Assembly: GCF_002886255.1 (NCBI RefSeq)
Contig: NZ_KZ614149.1
Location: 2,914,001 to 2,978,000, forward strand
Length of the DNA stretch: 64,000 bases
From: Alteribacillus bidgolensis
Lineage (GTDB): Bacteria > Bacillota > Bacilli > Bacillales > Marinococcaceae
Direction: 5' to 3'
A program made the position numbers and the translations under genes. Positions 9,035 through 17,624 of the stretch are shown piece by piece (the stretch's first letter is position 1; every line of letters begins with the position of its first letter). A model generated the notes under the pieces. That model had not been told where the DNA came from. It ran no database searches and saw only the letters and a list, made by a program, of their open reading frames with translations.

Positions 9035-10423
9035 ATGACGGAGCATCTTATCGATAATAAGAGTCATGCCAAACAGGTAGAAGAACTCGATAAAAAACAT
9101 TACTTGCACCCCACCACCATCCCTAAAAAACATGTAGACCATGGCCCAAAACTAACATTTTCAAACGGACATGGCATTTATGTTCATGATACAAAAAAAG
9201 AAACCTATATAGACGGAATTTCCATGTTGTGGAACGTTCACCTCGGCCACGGTCAGAAAGAACTAGCGGATGCTGCTCATCAGCAGATGTCTACCCTAGC
9301 CTATAGTTCATCGTTTGCCGGCTATTCTAATGAACCTGCTGTTTTGCTTGCAGAAAAACTGGCTGCCCTTGCCCCAGGCGATCTCAATTCGGTTTTCTAT
9401 ACGTCCGGCGGTTCTGAATCCAATGATACGGCCTTTAAACTGTCTCGTTTCTATTGGCAGCTAAAAAACCAGCCTCAAAAAACGAAAATTATTGCTCTTG
9501 AACAAAGCTATCATGGTGTCACGATTGCCGGTCAATCAGCTACTCATTTATCCGCTTTTCATAACTTTTCCGGCTCCTCCATTAACGGTGTTTTTCATGC
9601 CAAGCCTCATGTAACAGAATGCGAAAAAGGCAATACCAGCCACCCGGAATATGAAGGCTGTATTCGCGACATCGTGGAAAAGGAAGGTGCTGATACGATT
9701 GCGGCTGTCATTATAGAACCTGTCCAAGGATCCGGCGGGGTGCATATGCCTCCTGCTGATTATATGGAAGCAGTACGAGATCTTTGTAATGAATTCAATA
9801 TCCATATGATTGCCGACGAGATCATTTGCGGTTTTGGCCGTACAGGGAAAATGTTCGGTGTTGATAACTGGAATGTGGTGCCAGATATCATGTGTACCGC
9901 CAAGGGTATCACGAGCGGATATTCTCAACTCGGTGCGGTTCTTCTCCATCAGGACATACGAGATACCCTCGTTCAATATGAAGAAGTGCTTGCCCACGGC
10001 TTTACTTACAGCGGCCACCCTACAGCTTGTGCTGTAGCACTTAAAAATCTGGAAATCATGGAACGCGATCATATCGTGGATCACACAAAAACCATGGAAA
10101 AGCACCTTCTTCAGGGACTCGGTTATTTGAAAGAAAAACATTCAATGGTTGGAAAAACAAGAGCACTTGGACTGCTGGGAGGCTTTGAAATTTTCGCAGA
10201 TAGTGAAAAGGAAATAGAATTTGATTCTGCTTTATCGGCAGCGGCTGCTTTAACGGAAGAATGCTTTACCCGTAAATTAATTCTCCGTCCCCTTGGCGCT
10301 GGTGTTGGCAAAAATATTATAGCCATTGCACCGCCGCTTATTATTTCGAAAGACGAAATTGAAAAAATGATTGGTATTATAGATGACTCGCTCTCTGCTT
10401 TAAGTAAAAAGCTGAATGTTTAA
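9035..10423 (+). CDS. class III aminotransferase, diamine/omega-amino acid:pyruvate type
   Basis: 462 residues. The class III signatures are FYTSGGSESNDTAFKLSR (~121-138), D261 in ADEIICGFGRTG and Schiff-base Lys290 in CTAKGITSGY. AGGAGG stands just before the chosen ATG; the frame is open back to 8945 but that part holds the sigma-54 promoter. It is a close paralogue of the enzyme at 24321: both carry a distinctive insertion with NFSGS and then HVTECE/HLTECE and SHP(E/D)Y. It is the first gene of a five-gene operon ending in alanine dehydrogenase, which fits a pyruvate-dependent transaminase whose product alanine is recycled. The amine donor is not provable from sequence. Confidence 0.92.
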   Translation: MTEHLIDNKSHAKQVEELDKKHYLHPTTIPKKHVDHGPKLTFSNGHGIYVHDTKKETYIDGISMLWNVHLGHGQKELADAAHQQMSTLAYSSSFAGYSNEPAVLLAEKLAALAPGDLNSVFYTSGGSESNDTAFKLSRFYWQLKNQPQKTKIIALEQSYHGVTIAGQSATHLSAFHNFSGSSINGVFHAKPHVTECEKGNTSHPEYEGCIRDIVEKEGADTIAAVIIEPVQGSGGVHMPPADYMEAVRDLCNEFNIHMIADEIICGFGRTGKMFGVDNWNVVPDIMCTAKGITSGYSQLGAVLLHQDIRDTLVQYEEVLAHGFTYSGHPTACAVALKNLEIMERDHIVDHTKTMEKHLLQGLGYLKEKHSMVGKTRALGLLGGFEIFADSEKEIEFDSALSAAAALTEECFTRKLILRPLGAGVGKNIIAIAPPLIISKDEIEKMIGIIDDSLSALSKKLNV

Positions 10424-10449
10424 ACGAAGCATAAGAAAAGGAGCTTTAT

Positions 10450-11532
10450 ATGAAAAGACTAACACTTACTGGTTCTGCAAAAGAAATAGGCTATCAACAC
10501 GGTTATGAAGGCAAAGACGAAGTGCACCAAAGTTTACAAACGTATGAAAAACTATTTTACGGTTATAAAAAACTGAATTGGAAAGCAGCAAAAGAAATAG
10601 CCCTCACTCATATGGATGCCATTGAAAAATACAACCCTGCTTTCATTGAAGAGATGAACGGAGCAGCTGAGGGAGCGGGAGTTGACTTTGAAGATATTTT
10701 AGTATTAAACACGCGCAGCGAAATCGCTTTAACCACAACATCAGAAGGGCCGACGTTTTCAGATGGGTGCACGTCGATTGGGATCACCTCCCCTATTACC
10801 AATCAAACGATGATTGGCCAAAACTGGGATTGGAAAGCATCGCAAACTAAAAGTTTGCTGCTGCTTCATATCGAACAGGAAAACCTTCCTTCTATCAAAA
10901 TGGTAACCGAAGGCGGCATTATTGGAAAAATCGGGATGAATAGTGCAGGGATCGGGGTTTGTTTTAATGCACTGCTCACTGACCAAAAATCCAATCAAGT
11001 TCCTGTTCACCTTGGACTGCGCAGTGTCTTGAATGCTTACACATTAGAAGAAGCAATCTCTAGCATTCATGACAGTCAAATGGCGTCTGCTGCGAACTTT
11101 TTAATAGGCAGCGACGATGGCAGAGGTAACGGCCTTGCAATGAATGTTGAAGTATCGCCTTTTGGTATTGATTTGTTAGGCGGCGAAACTGGAAAAGTTG
11201 TTCATACCAATCACCTTTGTTCTAAGAAAATTCAACAGAATGTTAAAGATCTGAATACATTCAAGCAAACAGATTCCTTATTGCGCTGCAAAAGAGCAGA
11301 ACAGCTTATTAATGAAAAACTCTATCAGAAGAAACCTATAAACGAAGAGACACTGAAAACGTGGTTCGCTGATACGTTCAATGCACCCAATTCAATCAAC
11401 CACTTCGAAAACAAACGAGCTCCAGAACACAGACAAATAGAAACGGTATTCTCTATCGTTATGAATCTTACGGAACGCCATGCATCTGTTTGTGTCGGCA
11501 AACCATCCGAAGCAGCATTTCATCATATCTAA
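10450..11532 (+). CDS. C45 family autoproteolytic acyltransferase/amidohydrolase
   Basis: 360 residues of the Ntn-hydrolase family related to isopenicillin-N acyltransferase and acid-ceramidase-like enzymes. The predicted autocleavage site is G106-C107, in SDGCTSIG; Cys107 becomes the N-terminal nucleophile after self-processing, as in the fungal acyltransferase (Gly-Cys-Thr). QNWDWK follows as in the family. It sits 26 bases after the aminotransferase and 15 bases before the aldehyde dehydrogenase, clearly in one operon. It may release an N-acyl group from an acylated amine, but the substrate is unknown. Confidence 0.88.
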   Translation: MKRLTLTGSAKEIGYQHGYEGKDEVHQSLQTYEKLFYGYKKLNWKAAKEIALTHMDAIEKYNPAFIEEMNGAAEGAGVDFEDILVLNTRSEIALTTTSEGPTFSDGCTSIGITSPITNQTMIGQNWDWKASQTKSLLLLHIEQENLPSIKMVTEGGIIGKIGMNSAGIGVCFNALLTDQKSNQVPVHLGLRSVLNAYTLEEAISSIHDSQMASAANFLIGSDDGRGNGLAMNVEVSPFGIDLLGGETGKVVHTNHLCSKKIQQNVKDLNTFKQTDSLLRCKRAEQLINEKLYQKKPINEETLKTWFADTFNAPNSINHFENKRAPEHRQIETVFSIVMNLTERHASVCVGKPSEAAFHHI

Positions 11533-11547
11533 AGGAGGAAATAAAAG

Positions 11548-12957
11548 GTGTATATAAACGGACAATGGATTACGACAAACGAAAAAATGGACGTGATAAA
11601 TCCAGCCACCCTAGAAAAAATTGCGGATGTTTCAATCGGGGGCCGGCAAGAAACAAAACATGCAATTGCAAGTGCCAAATCGGCTTTTTCCAGCTGGGGA
11701 ACAGCCCCTGGAACCAAACGCAGTCATTACTTGGCAAACACCGCGCAACAGCTGCGAAGAAATAGAAATGAATTAGCAGAAACGATTACAACAGAGATGG
11801 GGAAACCGTTATCAGATGCCAAACGAGAAGTAGAAAGTGCCATTGATTATGTAGAATGGTATGCCGAAGAAGCCAAACGAATCTATGGTGAAGTCATCCC
11901 TGCTTCTCATGAAAACAAACATTTGATGGTCATCCAGCAGCCAATTGGAGTAGCTGCTGCCATTACGCCATGGAACTTTCCAGTTTCCATGATTACAAGA
12001 AAAATAGCCCCCGCTCTTGCAGCTGGGTGTACCGTTGTGCTGAAACCTGCTCCTTCCACACCGCTATCTGCCATCAAAGTTTTTGAATGCTTTCATGCTG
12101 CCGAACTTCCAAAGGGCGTTGTCAATTTGGTAATCGGACCGGCTAAAGAGATTGGGCCTGAATTAACAGGAAATCCTGATGTTCGAAAAATTACGTTCAC
12201 TGGCTCTACAGCAGTTGGAAAAAAATTAATGCGGGATGCAGCCGATACCGTTAAAAAGGTTTCCATGGAGCTTGGCGGGCACGCCCCCTTTATCGTGTTT
12301 GAAGACGCTGACCTAGATGAAGCTGTAAAAGGTATTCTGGCAACGAAATTTAAAGCAGCAGGCCAAACCTGCATTAGCACAAATCGTATTTTTGCCGAGA
12401 AAAATATAGCAGAAAAGCTTGGCAAAAAACTAGCTGAACAAGCAGCACAGCTGAAGGTTGGAAATGGCTTGGAAGACGTCGACGTCGGTCCTCTGATTAA
12501 TGAAAGTGCTGTAGCTAAAGCAGACAGCCATGTAAAAGATGCTGTCTCTCAAAATGGAGAAGTTCTTTGCGGCGGCAAACCATACAGTAAACTTAATGGC
12601 TATTTTTACGAACCAACTGTTATCACAGGCGCACATAAAGAGATGAAAATCGCAAATGAAGAAACATTTGGGCCGGTAGCCCCTATTTTCACTTTCGAAG
12701 AGGAAGAAGAAATTGCAGCGATGGTTAACCATGAACAGTACGGATTGGCGGCTTATTGTTTCACGAAGGATTTAAGCAGAGGCTACCGAATGATGAACCA
12801 ATTAGAATACGGAATTGTAGGCATCAACGACCCTGCTCCTATCGTTGCTCAGGCTCCGTTTGGAGGCATAAAAGAAAGCGGGATGGGCAAAGAAGGCGGA
12901 ACCTCAGGTCTTAAGGAGTATCTTGAAGAAAAATATGTGTCGATTAAAACAGGTTAA
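11548..12957 (+). CDS. NAD(P)-dependent aldehyde dehydrogenase, succinate-semialdehyde/aminoaldehyde type
   Basis: 469 residues, typical of the GabD/aminobutyraldehyde dehydrogenase branch. Catalytic residues are all visible: Asn143 in PWNFP, Glu241 in ELGGHAPF and Cys275 in GQTCIS; the nucleotide-binding FTGST motif is at ~217-221. The start is GTG, with AAAGGAGG upstream. In this operon it would oxidise the aldehyde made by the aminotransferase (4-aminobutanal, or succinate semialdehyde after a second transamination). Which aldehyde is preferred cannot be told. Confidence 0.92.
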   Translation: MYINGQWITTNEKMDVINPATLEKIADVSIGGRQETKHAIASAKSAFSSWGTAPGTKRSHYLANTAQQLRRNRNELAETITTEMGKPLSDAKREVESAIDYVEWYAEEAKRIYGEVIPASHENKHLMVIQQPIGVAAAITPWNFPVSMITRKIAPALAAGCTVVLKPAPSTPLSAIKVFECFHAAELPKGVVNLVIGPAKEIGPELTGNPDVRKITFTGSTAVGKKLMRDAADTVKKVSMELGGHAPFIVFEDADLDEAVKGILATKFKAAGQTCISTNRIFAEKNIAEKLGKKLAEQAAQLKVGNGLEDVDVGPLINESAVAKADSHVKDAVSQNGEVLCGGKPYSKLNGYFYEPTVITGAHKEMKIANEETFGPVAPIFTFEEEEEIAAMVNHEQYGLAAYCFTKDLSRGYRMMNQLEYGIVGINDPAPIVAQAPFGGIKESGMGKEGGTSGLKEYLEEKYVSIKTG

Positions 12958-12994
12958 CAGCGTTTCATTTAACTCATGCTTAAAGGAGAGAGAA

Positions 12995-13684
12995 ATGATG
13001 ACAGATAAAAACAAATCGGTTATCGAAAGGGACATCATTGTAAGAAACATCGAGACAAAAGACATTGACGAGGTTTTAGAATTAGCCCTGAACGTATTCG
13101 GCCCAGACATTGCATTCAAACGAAAGCATATAGAAAACCAATTGAAACTATTTCCAGAAGGGCAGATTTGTATAGAGTACCAGGGAACGATCATTGGTTC
13201 TTCCTCAAGCTTGATTGTAAATATAGAGGATTATAATACCCACCACTCGTTTGATGAAATTGCAGATAAAGGATATATCCGCAACCATCAACCAAATGGG
13301 AAAAACTTATACGGCATTGAAGTCGTTGTTCATCCAGAGTACCGTCATATGAAAATAGGAAAACGCCTTTATGAAGCACGGAGAAAACTTTGTGAAAAAC
13401 TAAACCTTAAAAGCATTGTTATTGGAGGACGCATCCCGAACTACCATAAATACGCAAATAAAATGTCTGCCGCGGAATACACCAGACGTGTCCTCGACCA
13501 AGACATTTATGACCCTGTTCTCTCCTTCCAGCATAAAAATGGATTTATTTTAAAAGGTGTTATGCCTAATTATTTACCAGAAGATAAAGCTTCTATGGCC
13601 TATGCCACTTTAATGGAATGGCAGAACCCGCACTTTCATCAAGAAGAAGCCGCAAACACCACATCCACTACCTTTAAACAATAA
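12995..13684 (+). CDS. GNAT family N-acetyltransferase
   Basis: 229 residues. The acetyl-CoA-binding motif A is seen as VVVHPEYRHMKIGKRLYEARRK (a split version of R/Q-x-x-G-x-G/A). The reading frame is open upstream into the dehydrogenase gene, but AAAGGAG at 12982-12988 fixes the start at the ATG at 12995 (or the next ATG at 12998). It is the fourth gene of the sigma-54 operon. It could acetylate an amine intermediate or an amino acid; this is a guess from context. Confidence 0.8.
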   Translation: MMTDKNKSVIERDIIVRNIETKDIDEVLELALNVFGPDIAFKRKHIENQLKLFPEGQICIEYQGTIIGSSSSLIVNIEDYNTHHSFDEIADKGYIRNHQPNGKNLYGIEVVVHPEYRHMKIGKRLYEARRKLCEKLNLKSIVIGGRIPNYHKYANKMSAAEYTRRVLDQDIYDPVLSFQHKNGFILKGVMPNYLPEDKASMAYATLMEWQNPHFHQEEAANTTSTTFKQ

Positions 13685-13711
13685 ATGAACAGAAAGGCAG
13701 GAGAATTAACG

Positions 13712-14851
13712 ATGCAAATTGGAGTACCAAAAGAAATAAAAAATAATGAAAATAGAGTAGCCATTACTCCCTCTGGGGTTTTACAATTGACCGGAGCAAA
13801 ACATGAAGTCTTTATAGAAACAGGAGCTGGCCTTGGATCCGGTTTTACCGACAAAGAATATGAAGATGCAGGAGCTGCCATTGTAGATTCTGCAAAAGAG
13901 GCTTGGAACATGGAGATGGTGATGAAAGTAAAAGAACCTTTACCTGAAGAATACAATTACTTTTATGAAGGATTAATTCTGTTTACGTACCTTCACCTTG
14001 CAGCAGAACCAAGTTTGACCCAAGCTTTAACGGAAAATAAAGTGGTAAGCATCGCTTATGAGACTATACAGTTAGAAGATGGTTCCCTTCCATTGTTAAC
14101 TCCGATGAGTGAGGTAGCAGGACGGATGGCATCACAAATTGGCGCCCAGTTTCTTGAGAAACCTAAAGGCGGCCAGGGTATTCTGTTGAGCGGTGTCCCT
14201 GGAGTAAATCGCGGAAAAGTTAGTATTATCGGCGGTGGAGTTGTCGGTATCAATGCAGCCAAAATAGCGATGGGATTAGGTGCTGAGGTAACCATTCTTG
14301 ATCTTAGCCCAAAACGACTGCGCGAACTAGACAACATTTTCGGCAACAAAATACAAACGCTGATGTCAAATCCTTTAAATGTGGCAGAGGCAGTGAAAGA
14401 ATCCGATCTTGTAATTGGTGCTGTGCTTATTCCGGGAGCCAAAGCACCAAAGCTGGTTACTGAAGAGATGGTACAAACCATGAAAGAAGGTTCTGTCATT
14501 ATAGATGTAGCGATTGATCAAGGCGGCATCGTGGAAACCATCGATAAAATAACGACACACGACAATCCAACGTATAAAAAATATGGCGTCGTACATTATG
14601 CAGTAGCGAATATGCCGGGCGCAGTGCCTAGAACCTCCACACTGGGGCTGACCAACACAACCATCCCTTATGCATTGAAAATAGCAGACAAAGGATATAT
14701 ACAAGCGAGCCAGGAAGACCAAGCGGTGCAAAAAGGAATTAATACACTTAACGGTTACGTGACTCATAAAGCAGTCGCAGAAGCACACGGATTAGATTAC
14801 ATGCAGACAGAAAAAATATGGAATGATCGCGTGTTACAAACAAGCAGATGA
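13712..14851 (+). CDS. ald: alanine dehydrogenase
   Basis: 379 residues, the normal length for NAD-dependent L-alanine dehydrogenase, which converts alanine to pyruvate and ammonium. Conserved family segments are visible: the N-terminal IGVPKEIKNNENRVAITP, the substrate-loop YLHLA region with MKVKEPLPEEY, and the Rossmann motif GGGVVGINAAKIA. The start is the ATG at 13712 because GCAGGAG lies ahead of it; the ATG at 13685 has no such site. As last gene of the operon it probably regenerates pyruvate, the amino acceptor of the aminotransferase encoded first. Confidence 0.95.
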   Translation: MQIGVPKEIKNNENRVAITPSGVLQLTGAKHEVFIETGAGLGSGFTDKEYEDAGAAIVDSAKEAWNMEMVMKVKEPLPEEYNYFYEGLILFTYLHLAAEPSLTQALTENKVVSIAYETIQLEDGSLPLLTPMSEVAGRMASQIGAQFLEKPKGGQGILLSGVPGVNRGKVSIIGGGVVGINAAKIAMGLGAEVTILDLSPKRLRELDNIFGNKIQTLMSNPLNVAEAVKESDLVIGAVLIPGAKAPKLVTEEMVQTMKEGSVIIDVAIDQGGIVETIDKITTHDNPTYKKYGVVHYAVANMPGAVPRTSTLGLTNTTIPYALKIADKGYIQASQEDQAVQKGINTLNGYVTHKAVAEAHGLDYMQTEKIWNDRVLQTSR

Positions 14852-14863
14852 GAGGAACAATCC

Positions 14864-14885
14864 ATTAATCAATCGTTTGATTAAT
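14864..14885. repeat. 9-bp perfect inverted repeat after ald
   Basis: Arms ATTAATCAA and TTGATTAAT flank TCGT. The core TTAATCAATCGTTTGATT occurs again at 52417-52434. It has no clear T run, so operator or terminator remain open. Confidence 0.5.
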
Positions 14886-14893
14886 TCTTTCTA

Positions 14894-14954
14894 GGGCTGT
14901 CCCAAAAGGTTTTTTATCTGAAAAATTTAGCTGACCCAATTTATGGGACAGCCC
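14894..14954. repeat. 61-bp element bounded by GGGCTGTCCCA inverted repeats
   Basis: GGGCTGTCCCA (14894-14904) and TGGGACAGCCC (14944-14954) are exact inverted repeats around an AT-rich centre. The sequence resembles termini of several Bacillaceae insertion sequences, so this may be a mini-element or excision scar; it may also work as terminator between convergent genes. Confidence 0.5.
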
Positions 14955-14963
14955 CAATTCTTA

Positions 14964-15248
14964 TTATGAATACGCTAGAATTATTAGAATACATACAATC
15001 GCAAATATTACAATCCCTGCCCCGCTCCACCAATACGGTTTAGAAGATGTTACTTTTCTCAGCAGGAAGTAATTAAAACCAAGGAATACGACAACACTTA
15101 AGGTTAAACTTATAAACGTCTCTAACAAATTAAGTTGAAATGGCTCTCCCCAACTAAAAAGCACCCAAAAGTATAGGTAGACATAGTACGCTAAAATTCC
15201 AATAACTAGATTTCCTATTAAAAAAAACACTTTTTTTATATTGCTCAT
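14964..15248 (-). CDS. small three-helix membrane protein of unknown function
   Basis: 94 residues with hydrophobic segments at about 8-30, 42-62 and 74-93, and a positively charged RKVTSSKPYW loop between the last two. An AAGGG site precedes the ATG. I recognise no family. It is convergent with alanine dehydrogenase and next to a DUF1801 pseudogene. Confidence 0.65.
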   Translation of the reverse strand: MSNIKKVFFLIGNLVIGILAYYVYLYFWVLFSWGEPFQLNLLETFISLTLSVVVFLGFNYFLLRKVTSSKPYWWSGAGIVIFAIVCILIILAYS

Positions 15249-15305
15249 TAGAAAACCCTTTCAAAAGTACAGAAGTTAGACTTCCAATGGGGAACTCAAA
15301 AAGAA

Positions 15306-15732
15306 TCATTGGTTCGGATAGGTTGTTTTCAAAAACGTCACAGATTGATGTATTAACGCCCTTAATACATCAACATCAATATCTGCTACTTTGTTTATGT
15401 ACACACAAGCTTTTCCTGTTTTATGTTTTCCAAAATCCTTCAATAAATCATCTCGATCTGGGTCCCCCTTTGCAAATTATAAACTGATATTAGCTTTTCG
15501 AGGTAAAAATCCAACGAGCGGGGCATCACCTTCATGACCAGATTTATATTTATAGTGACAGGAACCAAATCCAATAATACTTGTCCCCCACATCTTCGCC
15601 TGGCAACCAGTCGTTTCCGTAAAAATATGTAATAGTTTATATGCATCCTCACGTTTTTTTGGGGTTTTCAACATTTTCAATAAACTCTATGACATCCCTG
15701 TCATTTTCTTTTGTTTTTTGTTCGTACGTCAC
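15306..15732 (-). pseudogene. DUF1801 domain protein, frameshifted and with a nonsense codon
   Basis: A GTG start at 15732 follows AAGGAAGG and opens a frame reading TYEQKTKEN...IEFIENVENPKK. A run of seven A's then shifts the frame; one base fewer restores REDAYKLLHIFTETTGCQAKMWG, the hallmark of DUF1801 (YdhG-like) proteins. Later the expected Tyr codon in ISLYF is TAA, after which the frame continues (DPDRDDLLKDFGKHKTGKAC) to a stop at 15306. Two lesions make it a pseudogene. Confidence 0.85.
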
Positions 15733-15919
15733 TTTATACCTTCCTTTTCTTATTAAACAGTATTTTCAAAATTTCAGAATTATAATTCAAACAATTTCTT
15801 CTGCAACTAAATTCTTTTCTCCTGCCTGCACTACTATCACATAATTATCTTTTCCCCAGGCAACCCTAATGATTACTGAGCATGCAAGAATGACTATTTT
15901 TTAGAAATTCGAAATGACA

Positions 15920-16003
15920 TTAGAAAAACTCGGCTTACCACCGAGTCCTATGGGACATAGTTTTTCTTATACTTTGATTCTTTAGCAAAATTAAAACTAT
16001 AAA
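15920..16003 (+). repeat. intergenic two-hairpin repeat, copy 4
   Basis: It starts TTAGAAAAACTCGG, has CTTACCACCGAGTCC and TTATACTTTGATTC, and lacks part of the end (ATTAAAACTATAAA). It lies just before a membrane protein gene. Confidence 0.8.
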
Positions 16004-16015
16004 AGAGGTTATAAA

Positions 16016-16468
16016 ATGATTTATATCATTCTAATATTTTTTATTGTACCCTGGATTACCGGTTTCTATCTTTATAAAAAAGCTCCTAAGATATTTTTCA
16101 CTACCGCTCCTATTACTGCTCTTATTGCCATCACCTGTAATCAGTTAGGAATTCATTTAGGGATATGGGAAGTAAATCATATGCCTACCGTTATGCTTTT
16201 AGATTCTATTTTTCTTGATTTTGGAATTTTTACGTTAGCAGGTGCCTGGTTTACTTATTTCCTGTATTATAAAAAGTTAACCCGAGTTTGGTCATATATT
16301 TGGTTTGTCCTAGGGATGACACTGCTTGAGTCTATTACGCTTTTAGTCGAAATGGTGTCTTATGATGAAAGCTGGAATATGTTTTACACTTTTCTGATGT
16401 ATCTCGGAGGTTTTATCATCATTGATGTTGTAACGCAAAAATTGGATAAGCTGAGAATTTTTCCTTAA
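16016..16468 (+). CDS. five-helix membrane protein of unknown function
   Basis: 150 residues with hydrophobic segments near 2-20, 29-46, 62-83, 94-112 and 122-139. Small membrane proteins of this size and topology are common in Bacillaceae (some annotated as CBO0543 family); I cannot confirm membership. AGAGGT precedes the ATG. Two similar-looking membrane proteins occur at 21060-22015. Confidence 0.7.
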   Translation: MIYIILIFFIVPWITGFYLYKKAPKIFFTTAPITALIAITCNQLGIHLGIWEVNHMPTVMLLDSIFLDFGIFTLAGAWFTYFLYYKKLTRVWSYIWFVLGMTLLESITLLVEMVSYDESWNMFYTFLMYLGGFIIIDVVTQKLDKLRIFP

Positions 16469-16580
16469 TTGAAAGCCTCATAACACCAGTTACCAGCTGA
16501 CAGCCCGCTTAAAAAACGACGTGACTGTCAAATCTTTTCCTAACAAAAACTAGAGAAAAATAAATTTCATAATCGGCTTT

Positions 16581-17624
16581 TTAAAATTGATTCCGATTTT
16601 TAAATAATAAATAAAGAAAAAATGGAGCACCGATTCCTGCCGTAAACACACCTGCCGGGATATCGATTGGGTAAAAAATAGTTCGCGCTGCCAGATCTGC
16701 TCCAAACAATATCAATCCCCCTGTTAAAGCGGAGGCTACTGCCAAGTTACCGAATTGCTTATCTACTAACGTGCGTGCAATATGTGGTGAAATCAAACCA
16801 ACAAACCCAATAGCACCGACCGCAGCGACGGCAGCACCCGCTAAGACTACACTAATACCCAGGAGTATAAGACGGTCTCGCTGTACCCGAACCCCTACTC
16901 CTGAAGCTACATCATCTCCTAGCTGCTGGGAATTCAAGCTTCTGGAAAAAACAAGAACTAGTGGCAACAAAATAAAAACAACCGCTGCTATTGTGAACAC
17001 GTCTTCCCAAGAAGCCCCGTAAACGCTCCCTGTGAGCCAAAGGTAAGCCTGATTCGCGGTTACAGCGGAACTGACGACAATCATAAACGTCGTTAAAGCA
17101 CTCATAATAGCTGAGATACCTATCCCAATCAGTACAAGCCTTATTGGTGTTATTCCGTTTTTCCAGGCCAACGCATAAATGAATATCGATATGATGAGTG
17201 CCCCCGTTATAGCCGCTAACGGCATCCACGCGATACTAAGGCTCTCTGCTAGATATGTAAGAAACGCAACTGCTGCAACCGCAGCTCCTCCCGTTACTCC
17301 AATAATATCCGGTGCAGCTAAAGGATTTCGGACAACCCCCTGTAATATCAGCCCAGAAACACCTAGTGCAGCGCCTACAAGCAGCGAGAGAAGTGTACGA
17401 GGGAGTCGTGATCCCAAAACGATAAATTCATTTCCTCCTGTCCCCTGCCCCATAATCGTTTGCAACACTTCGAACGGATGCAGAAGTTTACTTCCTAGAC
17501 TGGGACCCGCAACGCATGCCAGCAAAACCAAAAAAACTAATATACCTAGTGTAAGTATAGTCTTCCCTTCTATCTGAAAGGAAACAGTATTTTTCTTATT
17601 TCTAAACGTCACGTACCGTTTCAT
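16581..17624 (-). CDS. FecCD-family iron-siderophore ABC permease, second subunit
   Basis: 347 residues with about nine or ten membrane helices. Family signatures: GLILQGVVRNPLAAPDIIGVTGGA (~91-114) and GFVGLISPHIARTL (~272-285), the coupling region that docks the ATPase. It overlaps the preceding permease gene by four bases (ATGA), so both are translated together as a heterodimer. No ATP-binding subunit follows; the cell probably borrows one encoded elsewhere, as Bacillus does with YusV. Confidence 0.94.
   Translation of the reverse strand: MKRYVTFRNKKNTVSFQIEGKTILTLGILVFLVLLACVAGPSLGSKLLHPFEVLQTIMGQGTGGNEFIVLGSRLPRTLLSLLVGAALGVSGLILQGVVRNPLAAPDIIGVTGGAAVAAVAFLTYLAESLSIAWMPLAAITGALIISIFIYALAWKNGITPIRLVLIGIGISAIMSALTTFMIVVSSAVTANQAYLWLTGSVYGASWEDVFTIAAVVFILLPLVLVFSRSLNSQQLGDDVASGVGVRVQRDRLILLGISVVLAGAAVAAVGAIGFVGLISPHIARTLVDKQFGNLAVASALTGGLILFGADLAARTIFYPIDIPAGVFTAGIGAPFFLYLLFKNRNQF

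Noticed and set aside
9548..10141. 197-residue antisense frame within the aminotransferase gene
   Set aside because: Shadow of a well-conserved enzyme gene, with no ribosome binding site or recognisable protein signature.
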